Source of the DNA: UBA4285 sp050944355
Lineage (GTDB): Bacteria > Bacillota > Clostridia > Lachnospirales > Lachnospiraceae
Direction of reading: 5' to 3'
DNA: 64,000 nucleotides
Assembly: GCA_050944355.1 (NCBI GenBank)
Contig: JBMNQX010000002.1
Span: 259,725 to 323,724 of the forward strand
The notes below the pieces were generated by a model, which did not search any database, was not told where the DNA came from, and worked only from the letters and a program-made list of their open reading frames with translations. This document shows positions 13,775-23,152 of the stretch, piece by piece; position 1 is the first letter of the stretch; each line of letters begins with the position of its first letter. The position numbers and the translations under genes are program-made.

Positions 13775-16018
13775 ATGGTAAAGTACAGCAAGGCCAGGAT
13801 GGCTGTGTACAGCATTATCCTTGTGGCAGCGCTCATCGGTCTCACATTTGTGGCTGTTTTCGGCATCGGATCTGACGGATCCGGATCCATGAGCGCGATC
13901 CGCCGCGGTCTGGATCTGGCCGGCGGCGTCAGTGTCACATATGAGACGGAAGAAGAGAACCCGTCTGAGCAGGACATGGAGGACACGATCTACAAGCTGC
14001 AGAAGCGTGTCGAGGGCGACAGCACGGAGTCGCAGGTCTACCAGTCCGGAACCAACCGCATCACGGTTGAAATCCCGGGTGTGACCAATGCGGAAGAAAT
14101 CCTGGCGGAACTGGGAACACCCGGTTCGCTGGAATTCCTGGATTCGGACGGCTACACGGCCATGACAAATGGCGAGGATTATACGCCGCTTCTTACGGGG
14201 TCGGATGTAAAATCGGCCCAGGCTTATACGGATACTTCCGGGAGCTCAAGCAGCCAGTACGGTGTATCTCTTACATTTACCGACGAAGGCGCCACGAAAT
14301 TTGAAGAGGCGACTACCGCCAACGTCGGAAGTTATATCTATATCGTCTACGACGGCGAGGTGGTTTCTTCTCCCCGCGTCAACGAAGCCATCAGCGGCGG
14401 GCAGGCAGTCATCGAGGGAATGGATTCCTATGAAGAGGCTGACAACCTGGCGACGTATATCCGCATCGGTGCGATTCCGCTGACTCTGACGGAAGTTTCG
14501 TCCAATATTGTAGGCGCACAGCTTGGCACCAACGCGATTCATCTGGCCAAGATCGCTGCGATTGTAGGACTGATTGTCCTCGCGATATTCATGATCGCTC
14601 TGTACCGCATTCCGGGCGTCGTTGCGATGCTCGCTTTGTGGCTCTATCTGGATATGGAGATGATCATCATCTCCGCATATCAGCTGACGCTGACTCTTCC
14701 CGGCATTGCCGGTATCATACTCGGACTGGGCATGGCCGTCGACGCGAATATCATCATATATTCGCGAATCAAGGAAGAAATCGGCCTGGGCCGCAGCGTT
14801 GACAATGCCATCGGCGCCGGCTATCACAAAGCGATGTCGTCCATTATCGACGGCAACGTGACGACCATCATCGCCGGCATCGTACTCGAGATTTTCGGAT
14901 CCGGCACGATCAAAGGATTTGCGACAACTCTTATCCTCGGCAACGTTCTGTCCATGTTCACCGCGTTCATCGTGTCCCGCACAATCATGCGTCTGTTCTA
15001 CAACATGGGACTGAAAGATCCGAAATTCTACGGAAAGACAGTTTACAAGAAGAACTTCGATTTCCTGAAGGTGCGGAAAAAGTGCTATATTCTTTCCGCC
15101 GCCGTCATCGCGTCCGGATTTGTCGCGCTCGGCATTTTCAACGCGAGGACCGGCAGCATGCTGAACTACTCGATCGAGTTCGCCGGAGGCACTTCGACGA
15201 CATTTACGTTCCAGACCGATTATTCGCAGGAAGAAATTGAGTCGCAGATCATCCCGGTAATTCAGGAAGCCACGGGTGTCTCGCAGGTTCAACAGCAGAA
15301 GGTGCAGGACTCTACGCAGGTGACATTTAAAACGACGACGCTGGATCTCGACCAGCGCACGGCGATGGAAGAGGCTGTGACGTCGCAGTTCCCGATTGAA
15401 GACGGCACGGTTGTCGAGTCCAACTCCATATCGGCTTCAATCAGTTCAACGATGCGCAAAGACGCGGTTGTATCTGTGATCATCGCTCTGATCTGCATGC
15501 TTCTGTACATATGGTTCAGATTCCGCGACATCAAGTTCGCGAGCGCGGCTGTCGTGGCGCTGTTCCACGATATACTCGTGGTGTTTGCGTTCTACGCGTG
15601 GTCACGGACCACCGTCGGCACGACGTTTATCGCCTGCATGCTGACGATTCTGGGCTACTCGATCAACGCGACCATCATTATCTTCGATCGTATCCGCGAG
15701 CTGCTCAAAGGGGCCAACAGCAAGACTGATATCCGCGAGCTTGTCAACCGGGCGATTACCAATACGCTCCAGCGAAGCCTGAATACGAACATCTCCACAT
15801 TTATCATGCTGGCGGCTCTGTTCATTTTCGGCGTGTCCAGCGTTAGAGAATTCGCGGCTCCGCTTATGGTCGGCGTTATCTGCGGCGCATATTCTTCGAT
15901 CTTCATCACATCGGCTCTGTGGTATGACTTCGGAGGCAAGAAAAAGGGCGCGGCGGCCAGCTACCAGAAGAAAGAAAAGAGCAAACCTAAGAAACGCAGC
16001 GATGGTGCTGTAGTCTGA
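13775..16018 (+). CDS. secDF: Protein translocase subunit SecDF (fused)
   Basis: The 747-residue protein fuses SecD (about residues 1-430) and SecF (about 435-735), RND-like membrane proteins that use the proton gradient to pull secreted proteins out of SecYEG. The SecD half starts with one membrane helix and contains RRGLDLAGGVSVTYE, an extracellular P1-like domain, then several helices with GLGMAVDANIIIYSRIKEE, a conserved SecD helix. The SecF half has FAGGTSTTF, a second periplasmic-type domain and TILGYSINATIIIFDRIRE. The tail is Lys-rich. Fusion is common in Firmicutes. A terminator follows, so the SCIFF-secDF unit ends here. Confidence 0.95.
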   Translation: MVKYSKARMAVYSIILVAALIGLTFVAVFGIGSDGSGSMSAIRRGLDLAGGVSVTYETEEENPSEQDMEDTIYKLQKRVEGDSTESQVYQSGTNRITVEIPGVTNAEEILAELGTPGSLEFLDSDGYTAMTNGEDYTPLLTGSDVKSAQAYTDTSGSSSSQYGVSLTFTDEGATKFEEATTANVGSYIYIVYDGEVVSSPRVNEAISGGQAVIEGMDSYEEADNLATYIRIGAIPLTLTEVSSNIVGAQLGTNAIHLAKIAAIVGLIVLAIFMIALYRIPGVVAMLALWLYLDMEMIIISAYQLTLTLPGIAGIILGLGMAVDANIIIYSRIKEEIGLGRSVDNAIGAGYHKAMSSIIDGNVTTIIAGIVLEIFGSGTIKGFATTLILGNVLSMFTAFIVSRTIMRLFYNMGLKDPKFYGKTVYKKNFDFLKVRKKCYILSAAVIASGFVALGIFNARTGSMLNYSIEFAGGTSTTFTFQTDYSQEEIESQIIPVIQEATGVSQVQQQKVQDSTQVTFKTTTLDLDQRTAMEEAVTSQFPIEDGTVVESNSISASISSTMRKDAVVSVIIALICMLLYIWFRFRDIKFASAAVVALFHDILVVFAFYAWSRTTVGTTFIACMLTILGYSINATIIIFDRIRELLKGANSKTDIRELVNRAITNTLQRSLNTNISTFIMLAALFIFGVSSVREFAAPLMVGVICGAYSSIFITSALWYDFGGKKKGAAASYQKKEKSKPKKRSDGAVV

Positions 16019-16026
16019 AATGTGTG

Positions 16027-16057
16027 GGCCTGGGAATTTTTCCCGGGCCTTTTTTTG
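16027..16057 (+). terminator. Rho-independent terminator after secDF
   Basis: GGCCTGGGAA, a short T loop and TTCCCGGGCC form a stem of about 10 bp followed by eight T residues. Confidence 0.9.
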
Positions 16058-16103
16058 AGAATATCGGCGGGCATACAAATACCTGCCTGACGGGGGAGAA
16101 CAT

Positions 16104-17819
16104 TTGGAAGATAAATCTGTCTGGATGACGCACCGGTGCAAAGGGGACTTTACATCGCTGGCTGAAAAACTGAATCTGGATCCGGTGGTGGCGCGTGTCA
16201 TGATAAATAATCTCGGCACCGCAGAACCGGGTGCGGTGCGTCTGTATCTTGAGGGCGGCAAAGAAGACCTGCAGGCACCGGATGCGATCCGGGAAATGCC
16301 GGAAGCGGCGGCGCTGCTGAAATCCAAGTGCGCGCAGAGAAAGAAAATCCGGATTATCGGGGACTATGACGCGGATGGAATCTGCGCGACGTCTGTTCTG
16401 CTCAAGGCGCTGAAGAGCATCGGAGCTGACGTCAGTTTTGCGATTCCCAACAGAATAACTGACGGATATGGCGTAAATGTGCGCATGATCCGGGAAGCTG
16501 CCGCGGACGGGGTGGACACGATTCTGACCTGTGATAACGGTATATCCGCTGCAGAGGCAGTAAAAGAGGCAAAAGAACACGGCATCACGGTAATCGTGAC
16601 GGATCATCATGAGCTGCCGTTTGATGCTGACGGCGCGAAAAGACCGGATGCGGATGTCGTCGTAGACTGCCGGAGAGCAGATGAAACGGCGGAATTCCGC
16701 GATTACTGCGGAGCGGCGCTGGCCTTTCAGCTCGCCAGGCTTTTGACGGACGACGAAGAGCTGTTATCGGAGCTCGCCTGTCTGGCCTCGATTGCGACGG
16801 TGACAGATGTCATGCCGCTCACTAAGGACAACCGGATTCTCGTGAAATACGGACTCGCTCACCTGCCGGGCATCAAAAATACAGGCCTTCAGGCACTGTA
16901 TGAGAGCACCGGGATCGCGGACCGGCCATTTTCGGTGTATATTCTGGGGTTTGTCATCGGACCATGCCTGAACGCAAGCGGAAGGCTGGCATCTGCTGAC
17001 ATAGCTGTCAGGCTGCTGACAACAAAAGATACAGCTGAAGCGAAGAATCTCGCGGAAACACTGCACAATCTGAATGAGCAGCGAAAAGAAATGACGGAAC
17101 AGCAGACAGAAAAAGCGATGCAGCTCGTACAGACGAGGGACATCTTAAAAAATCCGGTTCTGGTTCTGCATCTGCCGGACTGCCCTGAGGCGGTGGCCGG
17201 CATAGTGGCCGGGCGCGTCAAAGAGAAATTCTATCGTCCGACTCTGGTTGCCGTCGACACGGAGAACGGTTCCAAAGGATCCGGGCGTTCTATCGACGGA
17301 TACGACATGTTCCGCGAGATGAGCCGGGTAAAAGAGCTGTTCACGGCTTTCGGAGGCCATCCGAAGGCAGCCGGGTTTTCCCTGCCGACAGAAAACATTG
17401 AAGAACTGGACCGCAGACTGAACGGACTTCAGACACTCTCAGAAAACGAGCTGACGGAAAAAACATATGTTGAACCGCTGTACATGGACTACAGCGGCAT
17501 GGAACGCGTGGCAAGACAAATGACGATGCTCGAGCCTTTCGGCGAGGGAAACAGCGCTCCGGCTTTTGCGGACCGCGGACTTTTCGTCGTCGACACAAGG
17601 ATTTACGGACGGAACCGCAACGTCTGTGATGTGACACTGCGCACGCCGCGCGGAAATGTGGTGAAGACCAAGATGTTCGGCGCTCCGGATTTTAACGGCG
17701 GACAGGATCTCCCGGCGCGGGGCAGTCGGGTAGCCGTGTGCTATGAACCGACAATCAACGAATATCAGGGGAGAGAATCTCTTCAGCTGCTGATCCGGAA
17801 ATTCAAGTACCAGAAGTGA
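16104..17819 (+). CDS. recJ: Single-stranded-DNA-specific exonuclease RecJ
   Basis: The 571-residue protein is a 5'-3' single-strand DNA exonuclease for recombination and mismatch repair. DHH-family motifs are intact: GDYDADG (about residue 90), LTCDNGISAAEA, VTDHHELP (DHH, about 170) and CGAALAFQLA. The DHHA1 part carries GSGRSIDGYDMF and FGGHPKAAGFSL. An OB-like C-terminal domain (GEGNSAPAF, then RNRNVCDVTLRTP) binds DNA. The start is TTG 16104, preceded by GGGGGAG at 7 bases. The length fits clostridial RecJ. The 3' end overlaps the convergent CYTH gene by 17 bases. Confidence 0.93.
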   Translation: MEDKSVWMTHRCKGDFTSLAEKLNLDPVVARVMINNLGTAEPGAVRLYLEGGKEDLQAPDAIREMPEAAALLKSKCAQRKKIRIIGDYDADGICATSVLLKALKSIGADVSFAIPNRITDGYGVNVRMIREAAADGVDTILTCDNGISAAEAVKEAKEHGITVIVTDHHELPFDADGAKRPDADVVVDCRRADETAEFRDYCGAALAFQLARLLTDDEELLSELACLASIATVTDVMPLTKDNRILVKYGLAHLPGIKNTGLQALYESTGIADRPFSVYILGFVIGPCLNASGRLASADIAVRLLTTKDTAEAKNLAETLHNLNEQRKEMTEQQTEKAMQLVQTRDILKNPVLVLHLPDCPEAVAGIVAGRVKEKFYRPTLVAVDTENGSKGSGRSIDGYDMFREMSRVKELFTAFGGHPKAAGFSLPTENIEELDRRLNGLQTLSENELTEKTYVEPLYMDYSGMERVARQMTMLEPFGEGNSAPAFADRGLFVVDTRIYGRNRNVCDVTLRTPRGNVVKTKMFGAPDFNGGQDLPARGSRVAVCYEPTINEYQGRESLQLLIRKFKYQK

Positions 17820-18303
17820 GCGATTTTTCGTTCCTGACAAATTCTGCCGCTTCTTCGCGGGTCATGCCGCTCAGACGGGAATTGCTGTACAAGCCGGTGA
17901 TCTCTGTGCCGAACCAGGACGGCGGCTGATATGCGCCGGCCAATTCAAGAGACGGAAATTCGACCTCTGCCCAGCACAGCCCCTCGAGCACGCCGTGAAA
18001 GATATCGAGTTCAATCGTCAGCTTTCCGTCCGGTATCTCGTATCGGTCTTTGCGGATGACGATACCGTCGGCTTTTGTGATGAGGTGCTCATAGCTTTCT
18101 TTCGTGAGCGGCAGATTGTATTCCGTGTGGGACACGCCGGTTCCGCTTTTGTAAGTGAGATAGTATGTATCGCTGTCTCTCCTGACCCGGACAACCGGAA
18201 CGGTGCTCAGATATCCCTGCTCAATCACGCGCCGGCGGAAACTGCCGAGATTTTCCGGGAGGCGGCGGACCCGGAATTTGCGCTCAATTTCTACAGCATC
18301 CAT
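17803..18303 (-). CDS. CYTH-domain protein (triphosphate tunnel metalloenzyme)
   Basis: The 166-residue protein begins with EIERKF, the hallmark ExExK motif of CYTH proteins. They form an eight-stranded tunnel that binds triphosphates with divalent metal. Alternating charged strands follow: VRVRRDSDTYYLTYKSG, VIRKDRYEIP and LTIELDIFHGVLEGLCWAEVEF. The last carries the paired acidic residues typical of this family. Members act on inorganic triphosphate, thiamine triphosphate or ATP, and the actual substrate here is unknown. AGAAGGAG lies 6 bases before the ATG. It lies downstream of the HU gene and its terminator on the same strand and converges on recJ with a coding overlap. Confidence 0.85.
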   Translation of the reverse strand: MDAVEIERKFRVRRLPENLGSFRRRVIEQGYLSTVPVVRVRRDSDTYYLTYKSGTGVSHTEYNLPLTKESYEHLITKADGIVIRKDRYEIPDGKLTIELDIFHGVLEGLCWAEVEFPSLELAGAYQPPSWFGTEITGLYSNSRLSGMTREEAAEFVRNEKSLTSGT

Positions 18304-18330
18304 AGAGAACTCCTTCTGAAAGAGATTATA

Positions 18331-18363
18331 AAAATGCCGGCTCTTATTAGAACCGGCATTTTG
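18331..18363 (-). terminator. Rho-independent terminator after the HU gene
   Basis: On the minus strand AAAATGCCGG and CCGGCATTTT form a long stem with a short loop and continue into T-rich sequence. It separates HU from the CYTH gene and may be leaky, because no clear CYTH promoter is visible between them. Confidence 0.8.
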
Positions 18364-18380
18364 AATCTTTTATTCAAGAT

Positions 18381-18662
18381 TCACTTTTTCGCATTTACTG
18401 CTGCTTTTAATGTCTTGCCTGCCTTGAACTTCGGTGCCTTTGATGCAGGGATCTTGATGGCCTTTCCAGTCTGCGGATTCTTGCCGGTACGTGCGGCTCT
18501 GCTGGAGACTTCAAACGTGCCAAAGCCGACAAGCTGTACCTTTCCGTTCTTCTTCAGCTCTTCTGTCACAGCTGCTGTGAAAGCTGCAAGAGCCTTCTCA
18601 GAATCCTTTTTGGAAAGACCTGATTTTTCAGCAACAGCGGCAATTAACTCACTCTTGTTCAT
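18381..18662 (-). CDS. hup: HU family DNA-binding protein
   Basis: The 93-residue protein is a complete HU nucleoid protein that dimerises and bends DNA. It has an N-terminal helical part (MNKSELIAAVAEKSGLSKKD), the GFGTFEV strand and the RAARTGKNPQTGKAIKIPA arm whose proline intercalates into DNA. The Lys-rich C terminus is KAGKTLKAAVNAKK. AAGGAGG lies 9 bases before the ATG, and a near-consensus promoter lies upstream, fitting a highly expressed gene. Confidence 0.97.
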   Translation of the reverse strand: MNKSELIAAVAEKSGLSKKDSEKALAAFTAAVTEELKKNGKVQLVGFGTFEVSSRAARTGKNPQTGKAIKIPASKAPKFKAGKTLKAAVNAKK

Positions 18663-18698
18663 TCAGAGAGTCCTCCTTGTGCCTTTTTATATGACTTA

Positions 18699-18727
18699 TT
18701 TATACTCTATTTGCGAGCCTCTGTCAA
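18699..18727 (-). promoter_or_regulatory. Sigma-A promoter of the HU gene
   Basis: On the minus strand TTGACA (18727-18722) and TATAAA (18704-18699) are separated by 17 bp. The start codon lies about 36 bases downstream of the -10 box. Confidence 0.85.
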
Positions 18728-18761
18728 TGGAAACACGAGAGCTGGTGCGGCTTTGCGGACA

Positions 18762-20699
18762 TCAGTCGGAATTTTGAACTTCCTGGGATAATTCTTCCCA
18801 GCGTTCATATAGAGTATTCAGCTTTTCCTCTGCCTCATCCTTGATTTTTTGAAGTTCGACGAGTTTTACGGCGTCGGTTGCATTTGCGGGATTTGCCATT
18901 TCCCGGTCGATTTCCGCTGTTTTCTCTTCGAGGGCGCTGATCGTGTCTTCGCACTCTTTGAGCGCCGCCTTCTTCCGCTTTTCTTCCTTCTTTGCTTCTT
19001 TTTCCCGGCGGAACTGCTGTGCCCTGTCTTCTGATCTGACGGCGGCCTTTGTCTCCTCCGGCGCAGCATATGCTTTCCATGCTGCCGTCACTGCTTCCTT
19101 TTTTTCAAGGTAATAGTCGTAATTCCCGATATAGTTGAGAAGTGTCCCTTCTGTCAGTTCCATGATCCGTGTGGCTGTCCTGTTGATGAAATAGCGGTCG
19201 TGGGAGACGTAGAGAACGGTTCCGGTATAGCTGTTGATGGCACTTTCGAGAATTTCTTTCGAGGTGATGTCCAGGTGGTTCGTCGGCTCATCCAGAATCA
19301 GAAAGTTGGCGTTTGAGAGCATGAGTTTGGCGAGTGACACCCGGCCGCGCTCGCCGCCGGAAAGATCTTTTATCCGCTTGAAAACGTCGTCGCCGGTGAA
19401 CAGAAATGCAGCCAGTGTGCTGCGGATTTTTGTGTTGTCCAGTTCCGGATAGGCGTCGTGCAGCTCGTCAAACAGCGTTTTTTCCGGATCCAGCACATGG
19501 TGTTCCTGATCGTAATAGCCGATCGTCACCTTTGAACCGATTCTGACGGTCCCGGAATCCGCTTCGACAAGGCCGTTGAGAATTTTGAGAATCGTCGTCT
19601 TGCCAGTCCCGTTGTCACCGATCAGGGCGACGCGCTCGCCCCGGTGGATTTCAAAATTGAGATTCCTGAAAAGTGGCGCGCCCGGATCGAAAGCTTTGGA
19701 AAGCCCTTCGACAGTCAGGACATCATTGCCGGACTGAATCCTCGGTTCCAGTCTGATCTGCATCGAATCATTCAACTCTTCAGGCTTTTCGACGGGAGTC
19801 ATCCTGTCGAGCATTTTTTCGCGCGATTCGGCGCGGCGGATGGATTTTTCACGGTTGAACTGTTTCAGCTTTTTGATGACCGCTTCCTGATGTTCGATTT
19901 CCCGCTGCTGATTCAGATATTCTTTCAGCTGCATATTGCGGATGACTGCTTTCTTGCGCGAGTAATCGGTATAGTTTCCGGAAAAGACGGTGCAGTGCCC
20001 GTTCTCGATCTCGATAATTTTGCTCACGATGCGATCCATGAAATACCGGTCGTGCGCGACGAGCAGTACCGCGCCCGGGTAGTTGACGAGATATCCCTCG
20101 AGCCACTGAATGGAATGGATGTCCAGATGGTTGGTCGGCTCGTCAAGGAGCAGCAGATCCGGCTTCGTGAGCAGCAGTTTGCCGAGCGCCACGCGGGTCT
20201 TCTGACCTCCCGAGAGAGTTCCGACGGGGAGATGAAAATCATCTTCGGAAAAGCCGAGTCCTTTCAGAATCCCGGTGACTTCACCCTTGTACGCATAGCC
20301 GTTTCTGCGCTGGAAATCATCAGACAGGGCGTGATATTTTTCCATATAGGCATCGAGCTCGCCTGACGGTACATTTGCCATGTTTTTCTCCATGGACACC
20401 ATGGCCGCCTCTTCGTCGAGCAGGTCCTGCCTGACGTGCAGAAGCTCATCGTAGATTGACCGGCTGCCGTGCAAGTTCTGATTCTGATGAAGATACCCGA
20501 CGACGGCCCCCTGCGAGAGCGCGACCGTGCCGGCGTCCGCCTCGAGCTCGCCTGTAATGATATTGAGAAATGTCGACTTGCCGGCGCCGTTGATACCGAC
20601 GATCGCCGCTTTTTCGCGGCTGTCCAGCGTAAAAGAAGCGTCTTTCAGCACGGTCTTCCCGACAAATGTTTTTTCAATGCCCGATACACTAAGCAGCAT
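18762..20699 (-). CDS. ABC-F family ATPase (ribosome-associated, YdiF-like)
   Basis: The 645-residue protein has two ABC ATPase domains and no membrane segments, typical of ABC-F proteins that bind the ribosomal E site and relieve stalling or protect from antibiotics. Walker A motifs are GINGAGKST and GDNGTGKTT. Signatures are LSGGQKTRVALGK and LSGGERGRVSLAK. Walker B regions read LLLLDEPTNHLD and FLILDEPTNHLD, both with the catalytic Glu. A charged linker between the domains and a C-terminal coiled-coil tail (about residues 540-645) resemble Bacillus YdiF. ATG 20699 (MLLSVSGIEKTF) was chosen over ATG 20726 because GGAG lies just upstream and homologues start there. A housekeeping role is more likely than resistance. 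Confidence 0.9.
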   Translation of the reverse strand: MLLSVSGIEKTFVGKTVLKDASFTLDSREKAAIVGINGAGKSTFLNIITGELEADAGTVALSQGAVVGYLHQNQNLHGSRSIYDELLHVRQDLLDEEAAMVSMEKNMANVPSGELDAYMEKYHALSDDFQRRNGYAYKGEVTGILKGLGFSEDDFHLPVGTLSGGQKTRVALGKLLLTKPDLLLLDEPTNHLDIHSIQWLEGYLVNYPGAVLLVAHDRYFMDRIVSKIIEIENGHCTVFSGNYTDYSRKKAVIRNMQLKEYLNQQREIEHQEAVIKKLKQFNREKSIRRAESREKMLDRMTPVEKPEELNDSMQIRLEPRIQSGNDVLTVEGLSKAFDPGAPLFRNLNFEIHRGERVALIGDNGTGKTTILKILNGLVEADSGTVRIGSKVTIGYYDQEHHVLDPEKTLFDELHDAYPELDNTKIRSTLAAFLFTGDDVFKRIKDLSGGERGRVSLAKLMLSNANFLILDEPTNHLDITSKEILESAINSYTGTVLYVSHDRYFINRTATRIMELTEGTLLNYIGNYDYYLEKKEAVTAAWKAYAAPEETKAAVRSEDRAQQFRREKEAKKEEKRKKAALKECEDTISALEEKTAEIDREMANPANATDAVKLVELQKIKDEAEEKLNTLYERWEELSQEVQNSD

Positions 20700-20723
20700 A
20701 ATACTCTCCGGATTTCTTTCATC

Positions 20724-20741
20724 CACGGGCGTCTTCCCGTG
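20724..20741 (-). promoter_or_regulatory. Inverted repeat in the ABC-F leader
   Basis: CACGGG and CCCGTG flank a 6-base loop directly upstream of the ABC-F ribosome-binding site. It could be a small leader hairpin affecting translation or attenuation. Evidence is weak. Confidence 0.3.
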
Positions 20742-20819
20742 AAAAATGCGTAATCCTGATTAGTATACATCATTTTGACAGGAAAAGAAGGAGCAGAAGA
20801 GCGCGAAACTGATAACTAT

Positions 20820-20847
20820 TTGCAATGAGAAGAATTTAATTTATAAT
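20820..20847 (+). promoter_or_regulatory. Sigma-A promoter upstream of rex
   Basis: TTGCAA (20820-20825) and TATAAT (20842-20847) are separated by 16 bp. A short dyad TAACAGTTA follows and could lie within a regulatory site, but it does not match the Rex consensus well. Confidence 0.6.
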
Positions 20848-20906
20848 ATAACAGTTACAAAAGAACGAAAATGAGAGCTGGCAGGCTTGTTCCAGCGGAG
20901 GCAGGA

Positions 20907-21560
20907 ATGAACACAAAAAAAATATCGTCTGTTGTGATCCGGAGACTGCCCAGATATTATCGGTATCTGGGTGAACTGAAAGACAGCGGCGTCGAGAGAA
21001 TTTCATCGAAGGAACTGAGCGCGAGGATGAAGGTGACGGCGTCGCAGATCCGGCAGGACCTGAACAATTTCGGCGGCTTCGGGCAGCAGGGATATGGATA
21101 TAACGTAGAGCATCTTTACAATGAGATCGGAAAAATTCTGGGACTTGACCGGCCGCATTCCATGATTATTATCGGCGCCGGCAATTTCGGACAGGCGATC
21201 GCAAAGTACAGCGACTTCCGCAAGAGAGGATTTTATCTTGAGGGGATTTTCGATAATGACCCGGCAAAGGAAGGCAAAGAGATATCCGGCGTAAAGGTTC
21301 AGATGATGGACAAGCTCCCGGATTTTATCCGGGACAATAACATTGAAATCGCGGCCCTTCTGGTTCCGAAGCCGGCAGCCGCTTCGATCACGAAGGTGCT
21401 GGTAGACAGCGGAATCAAGGCGATATGGAATTTCGCACACACGGATCTGAATGTTCCGGATTCGATCCCTGTTGAGAATGTTCATCTCTCGGAGAGCCTG
21501 ATGCGGCTGTCCTACAGCCTGTCCGGCCAGGGGAAGGACCGGGAAAGGAAAAAGCAATGA
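20907..21560 (+). CDS. rex: Redox-sensing transcriptional repressor Rex
   Basis: The 217-residue protein senses the NADH/NAD ratio and represses fermentation and reductive genes when NADH is low. The N-terminal winged helix reads RLPRYYRYLGEL, then SSKELSARMKVTASQIRQDLN and FGGFGQQGYGYNV. The Rossmann domain carries IIIGAGNFGQAIAKY and then GIFDNDPAKEG, and a C-terminal swapped helix mediates dimerisation. ATG 20907 is preferred to ATG 20871 because GGAGG lies 5 bases upstream and the length fits Rex proteins (about 210 aa). It overlaps nnr by 4 bases (ATGA), indicating a coupled operon. Confidence 0.95.
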   Translation: MNTKKISSVVIRRLPRYYRYLGELKDSGVERISSKELSARMKVTASQIRQDLNNFGGFGQQGYGYNVEHLYNEIGKILGLDRPHSMIIIGAGNFGQAIAKYSDFRKRGFYLEGIFDNDPAKEGKEISGVKVQMMDKLPDFIRDNNIEIAALLVPKPAAASITKVLVDSGIKAIWNFAHTDLNVPDSIPVENVHLSESLMRLSYSLSGQGKDRERKKQ

Positions 21561-23110
21561 AAGCGGTTTTGACTGCTGAAGAGGCAAAAAGAGTGGATGT
21601 GGAATCTATACAGGAATTCCACATCCCTTCTTTGGTTTTGATGGAGCGCGCGGCGCTCGCTGCGACAGACGCACTGGTACGGGATTTCAGCCCTGAGCGC
21701 AATTCACGGATTCTTTGTGTGTGCTCTTTCGGCAACAATGGGGCTGACGGACTGGCCGCCGCCAGGCAGCTGCGCGAAAGAGGATATGAGGCGGATGTTC
21801 TGCTGTTTGGCAGCCGGGAGAAGAAGGGAACGGAGGAACTTGAGCGGCAGAGAATGATTCTTGAGGCGCTTGGAATTCCGGTTTTCTATGCCGATGATAT
21901 GCCGATGCCTTCTGATTACGATATCATCGTCGACGCACTCTTCGGAATCGGGCTGAATCGAGCGATAGAAGAGCCCTATGCATCTCTGATCACGAAAATC
22001 AATCAGTCTGGCGCAAAGATTCTTTCTATTGACATTGCCTCCGGCGTCATGGCTTCGAGCGGCCGTATCGCGGGCTGCGCAGTAAGGGCGGATGAAACTG
22101 TCACGTTCGGGTATGCCAAAAGAGGACATGTCCTGTATCCCGGCGCATCATACGCCGGCCGGCTCGTCGTCGCGCCGATCGGTTTTGCGCCGGAAAAATG
22201 TCTGCAGGGAACGGATCTTTGGGTGAGGAGCCCTGAAAAAGAGGAACTCGCCTTTCTGCCGGCAAGAAAACCGGATTCCAACAAGGGAACTTATGGAAGG
22301 GCGCTGCTTGTCGCCGGTTCTGAGGAAATGGGAGGCGCCGCCTGTCTGGCGGCTCTTGCTGCCTGCCATTCCGGCGCCGGCCTTGTGGACGTGCTGACGC
22401 ATCAGGACAACCGGACAGCGGTTCTTGCGCACGTTCCGGAAGCGATCGTCAGCTGCTATAAAACATCGGAAGAAGCGCTGGAAAAACTGGATCAGGAACT
22501 GTCCCGCGCGGTTTGTGCGGCGGCCGGACCGGGACTCGGTGTGGGCGGCACGGCGCAATGCCTGGTAAATGCTTGCCTTTCAGCAGATATTCCGCTGATT
22601 CTTGACGCTGACGCTCTCAACTGCCTGGCGGCCGACAAAGAAGAAGGAAAGCAGGCGCTGCGGGAAAGAAAGGCTCCCACAGTCATCACACCGCATATCG
22701 GTGAGATGAGCCGCCTTACCGGGCTTTCCATTCCGCAGCTGAAAGATGACGTCATAGGAGCGGCTGTGAATTATGCGCGGGAGACAGGCGTCATCGTCTG
22801 TCTGAAAGACGCGCGGACAGTAATCACGGACGGACAGCATACGTATCTGAATCTGAGCGGCAATTCCGGCATGTCCGCGGGCGGAAGCGGGGATGTTCTC
22901 ACGGGGCTGCTCGCCGGCCTTTTCGCGCAGAAATATGCCCGCAATGCAACGAGTGGTGCTTCATCTGCAGAAGAATCATCAGATGTTTTTCTGGCGGCGC
23001 TCGGCGTCTGCGCGCACGGCGCGGCCGGCGACGCGGCGGCGAAGGACCTCGGCGGACGATTTATGCAGGCGAAGGATATTGTTATGCATCTTTCAGATGT
23101 GATAAAATAA
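21557..23110 (+). CDS. nnr: Bifunctional NAD(P)H-hydrate epimerase/dehydratase
   Basis: The 517-residue enzyme repairs hydrated NADH and NADPH. The N-terminal epimerase domain (YjeF_N, about residues 1-215) shows SFGNNGADGLAAARQL, IVDALFGIGLNR and LSIDIASGVMASSGR. The C-terminal ADP/ATP-dependent dehydratase (about 225-510) shows NKGTYGRALLVAGSEEMGG, VITPHIGEMSRLTG and SGNSGMSAGGSGDVLTGLLA, including the GSGD nucleotide-binding motif. The start overlaps the rex stop by 4 bases. Pairing with Rex links NAD(P)H repair to redox sensing at this locus. Confidence 0.95.
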   Translation: MKAVLTAEEAKRVDVESIQEFHIPSLVLMERAALAATDALVRDFSPERNSRILCVCSFGNNGADGLAAARQLRERGYEADVLLFGSREKKGTEELERQRMILEALGIPVFYADDMPMPSDYDIIVDALFGIGLNRAIEEPYASLITKINQSGAKILSIDIASGVMASSGRIAGCAVRADETVTFGYAKRGHVLYPGASYAGRLVVAPIGFAPEKCLQGTDLWVRSPEKEELAFLPARKPDSNKGTYGRALLVAGSEEMGGAACLAALAACHSGAGLVDVLTHQDNRTAVLAHVPEAIVSCYKTSEEALEKLDQELSRAVCAAAGPGLGVGGTAQCLVNACLSADIPLILDADALNCLAADKEEGKQALRERKAPTVITPHIGEMSRLTGLSIPQLKDDVIGAAVNYARETGVIVCLKDARTVITDGQHTYLNLSGNSGMSAGGSGDVLTGLLAGLFAQKYARNATSGASSAEESSDVFLAALGVCAHGAAGDAAAKDLGGRFMQAKDIVMHLSDVIK

Positions 23111-23121
23111 ACAAAATATTC

Positions 23122-23136
23122 GTGCCACGGCGGCAC
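23122..23136 (+). promoter_or_regulatory. Small hairpin before the alr ribosome-binding site
   Basis: GTGCC, ACGGC and GGCAC form a 5-bp hairpin that ends 5 bases before GGAGG. It is too short and lacks a T run for a terminator, but it could tune translation of the next gene. Confidence 0.3.
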
Positions 23137-23152
23137 GGTCTGGAGGATATAG

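Noticed and set aside
20774..20802. TTGACA at 20774-20779 as a promoter for rex
   Set aside because: No -10 element lies 16-18 bases downstream; the TTGCAA/TATAAT pair is a better candidate.
20838..20870. Rex operator upstream of rex
   Set aside because: The TAACAGTTA dyad is short and does not match the usual TTGTTAA-N4-TTAACAA form.
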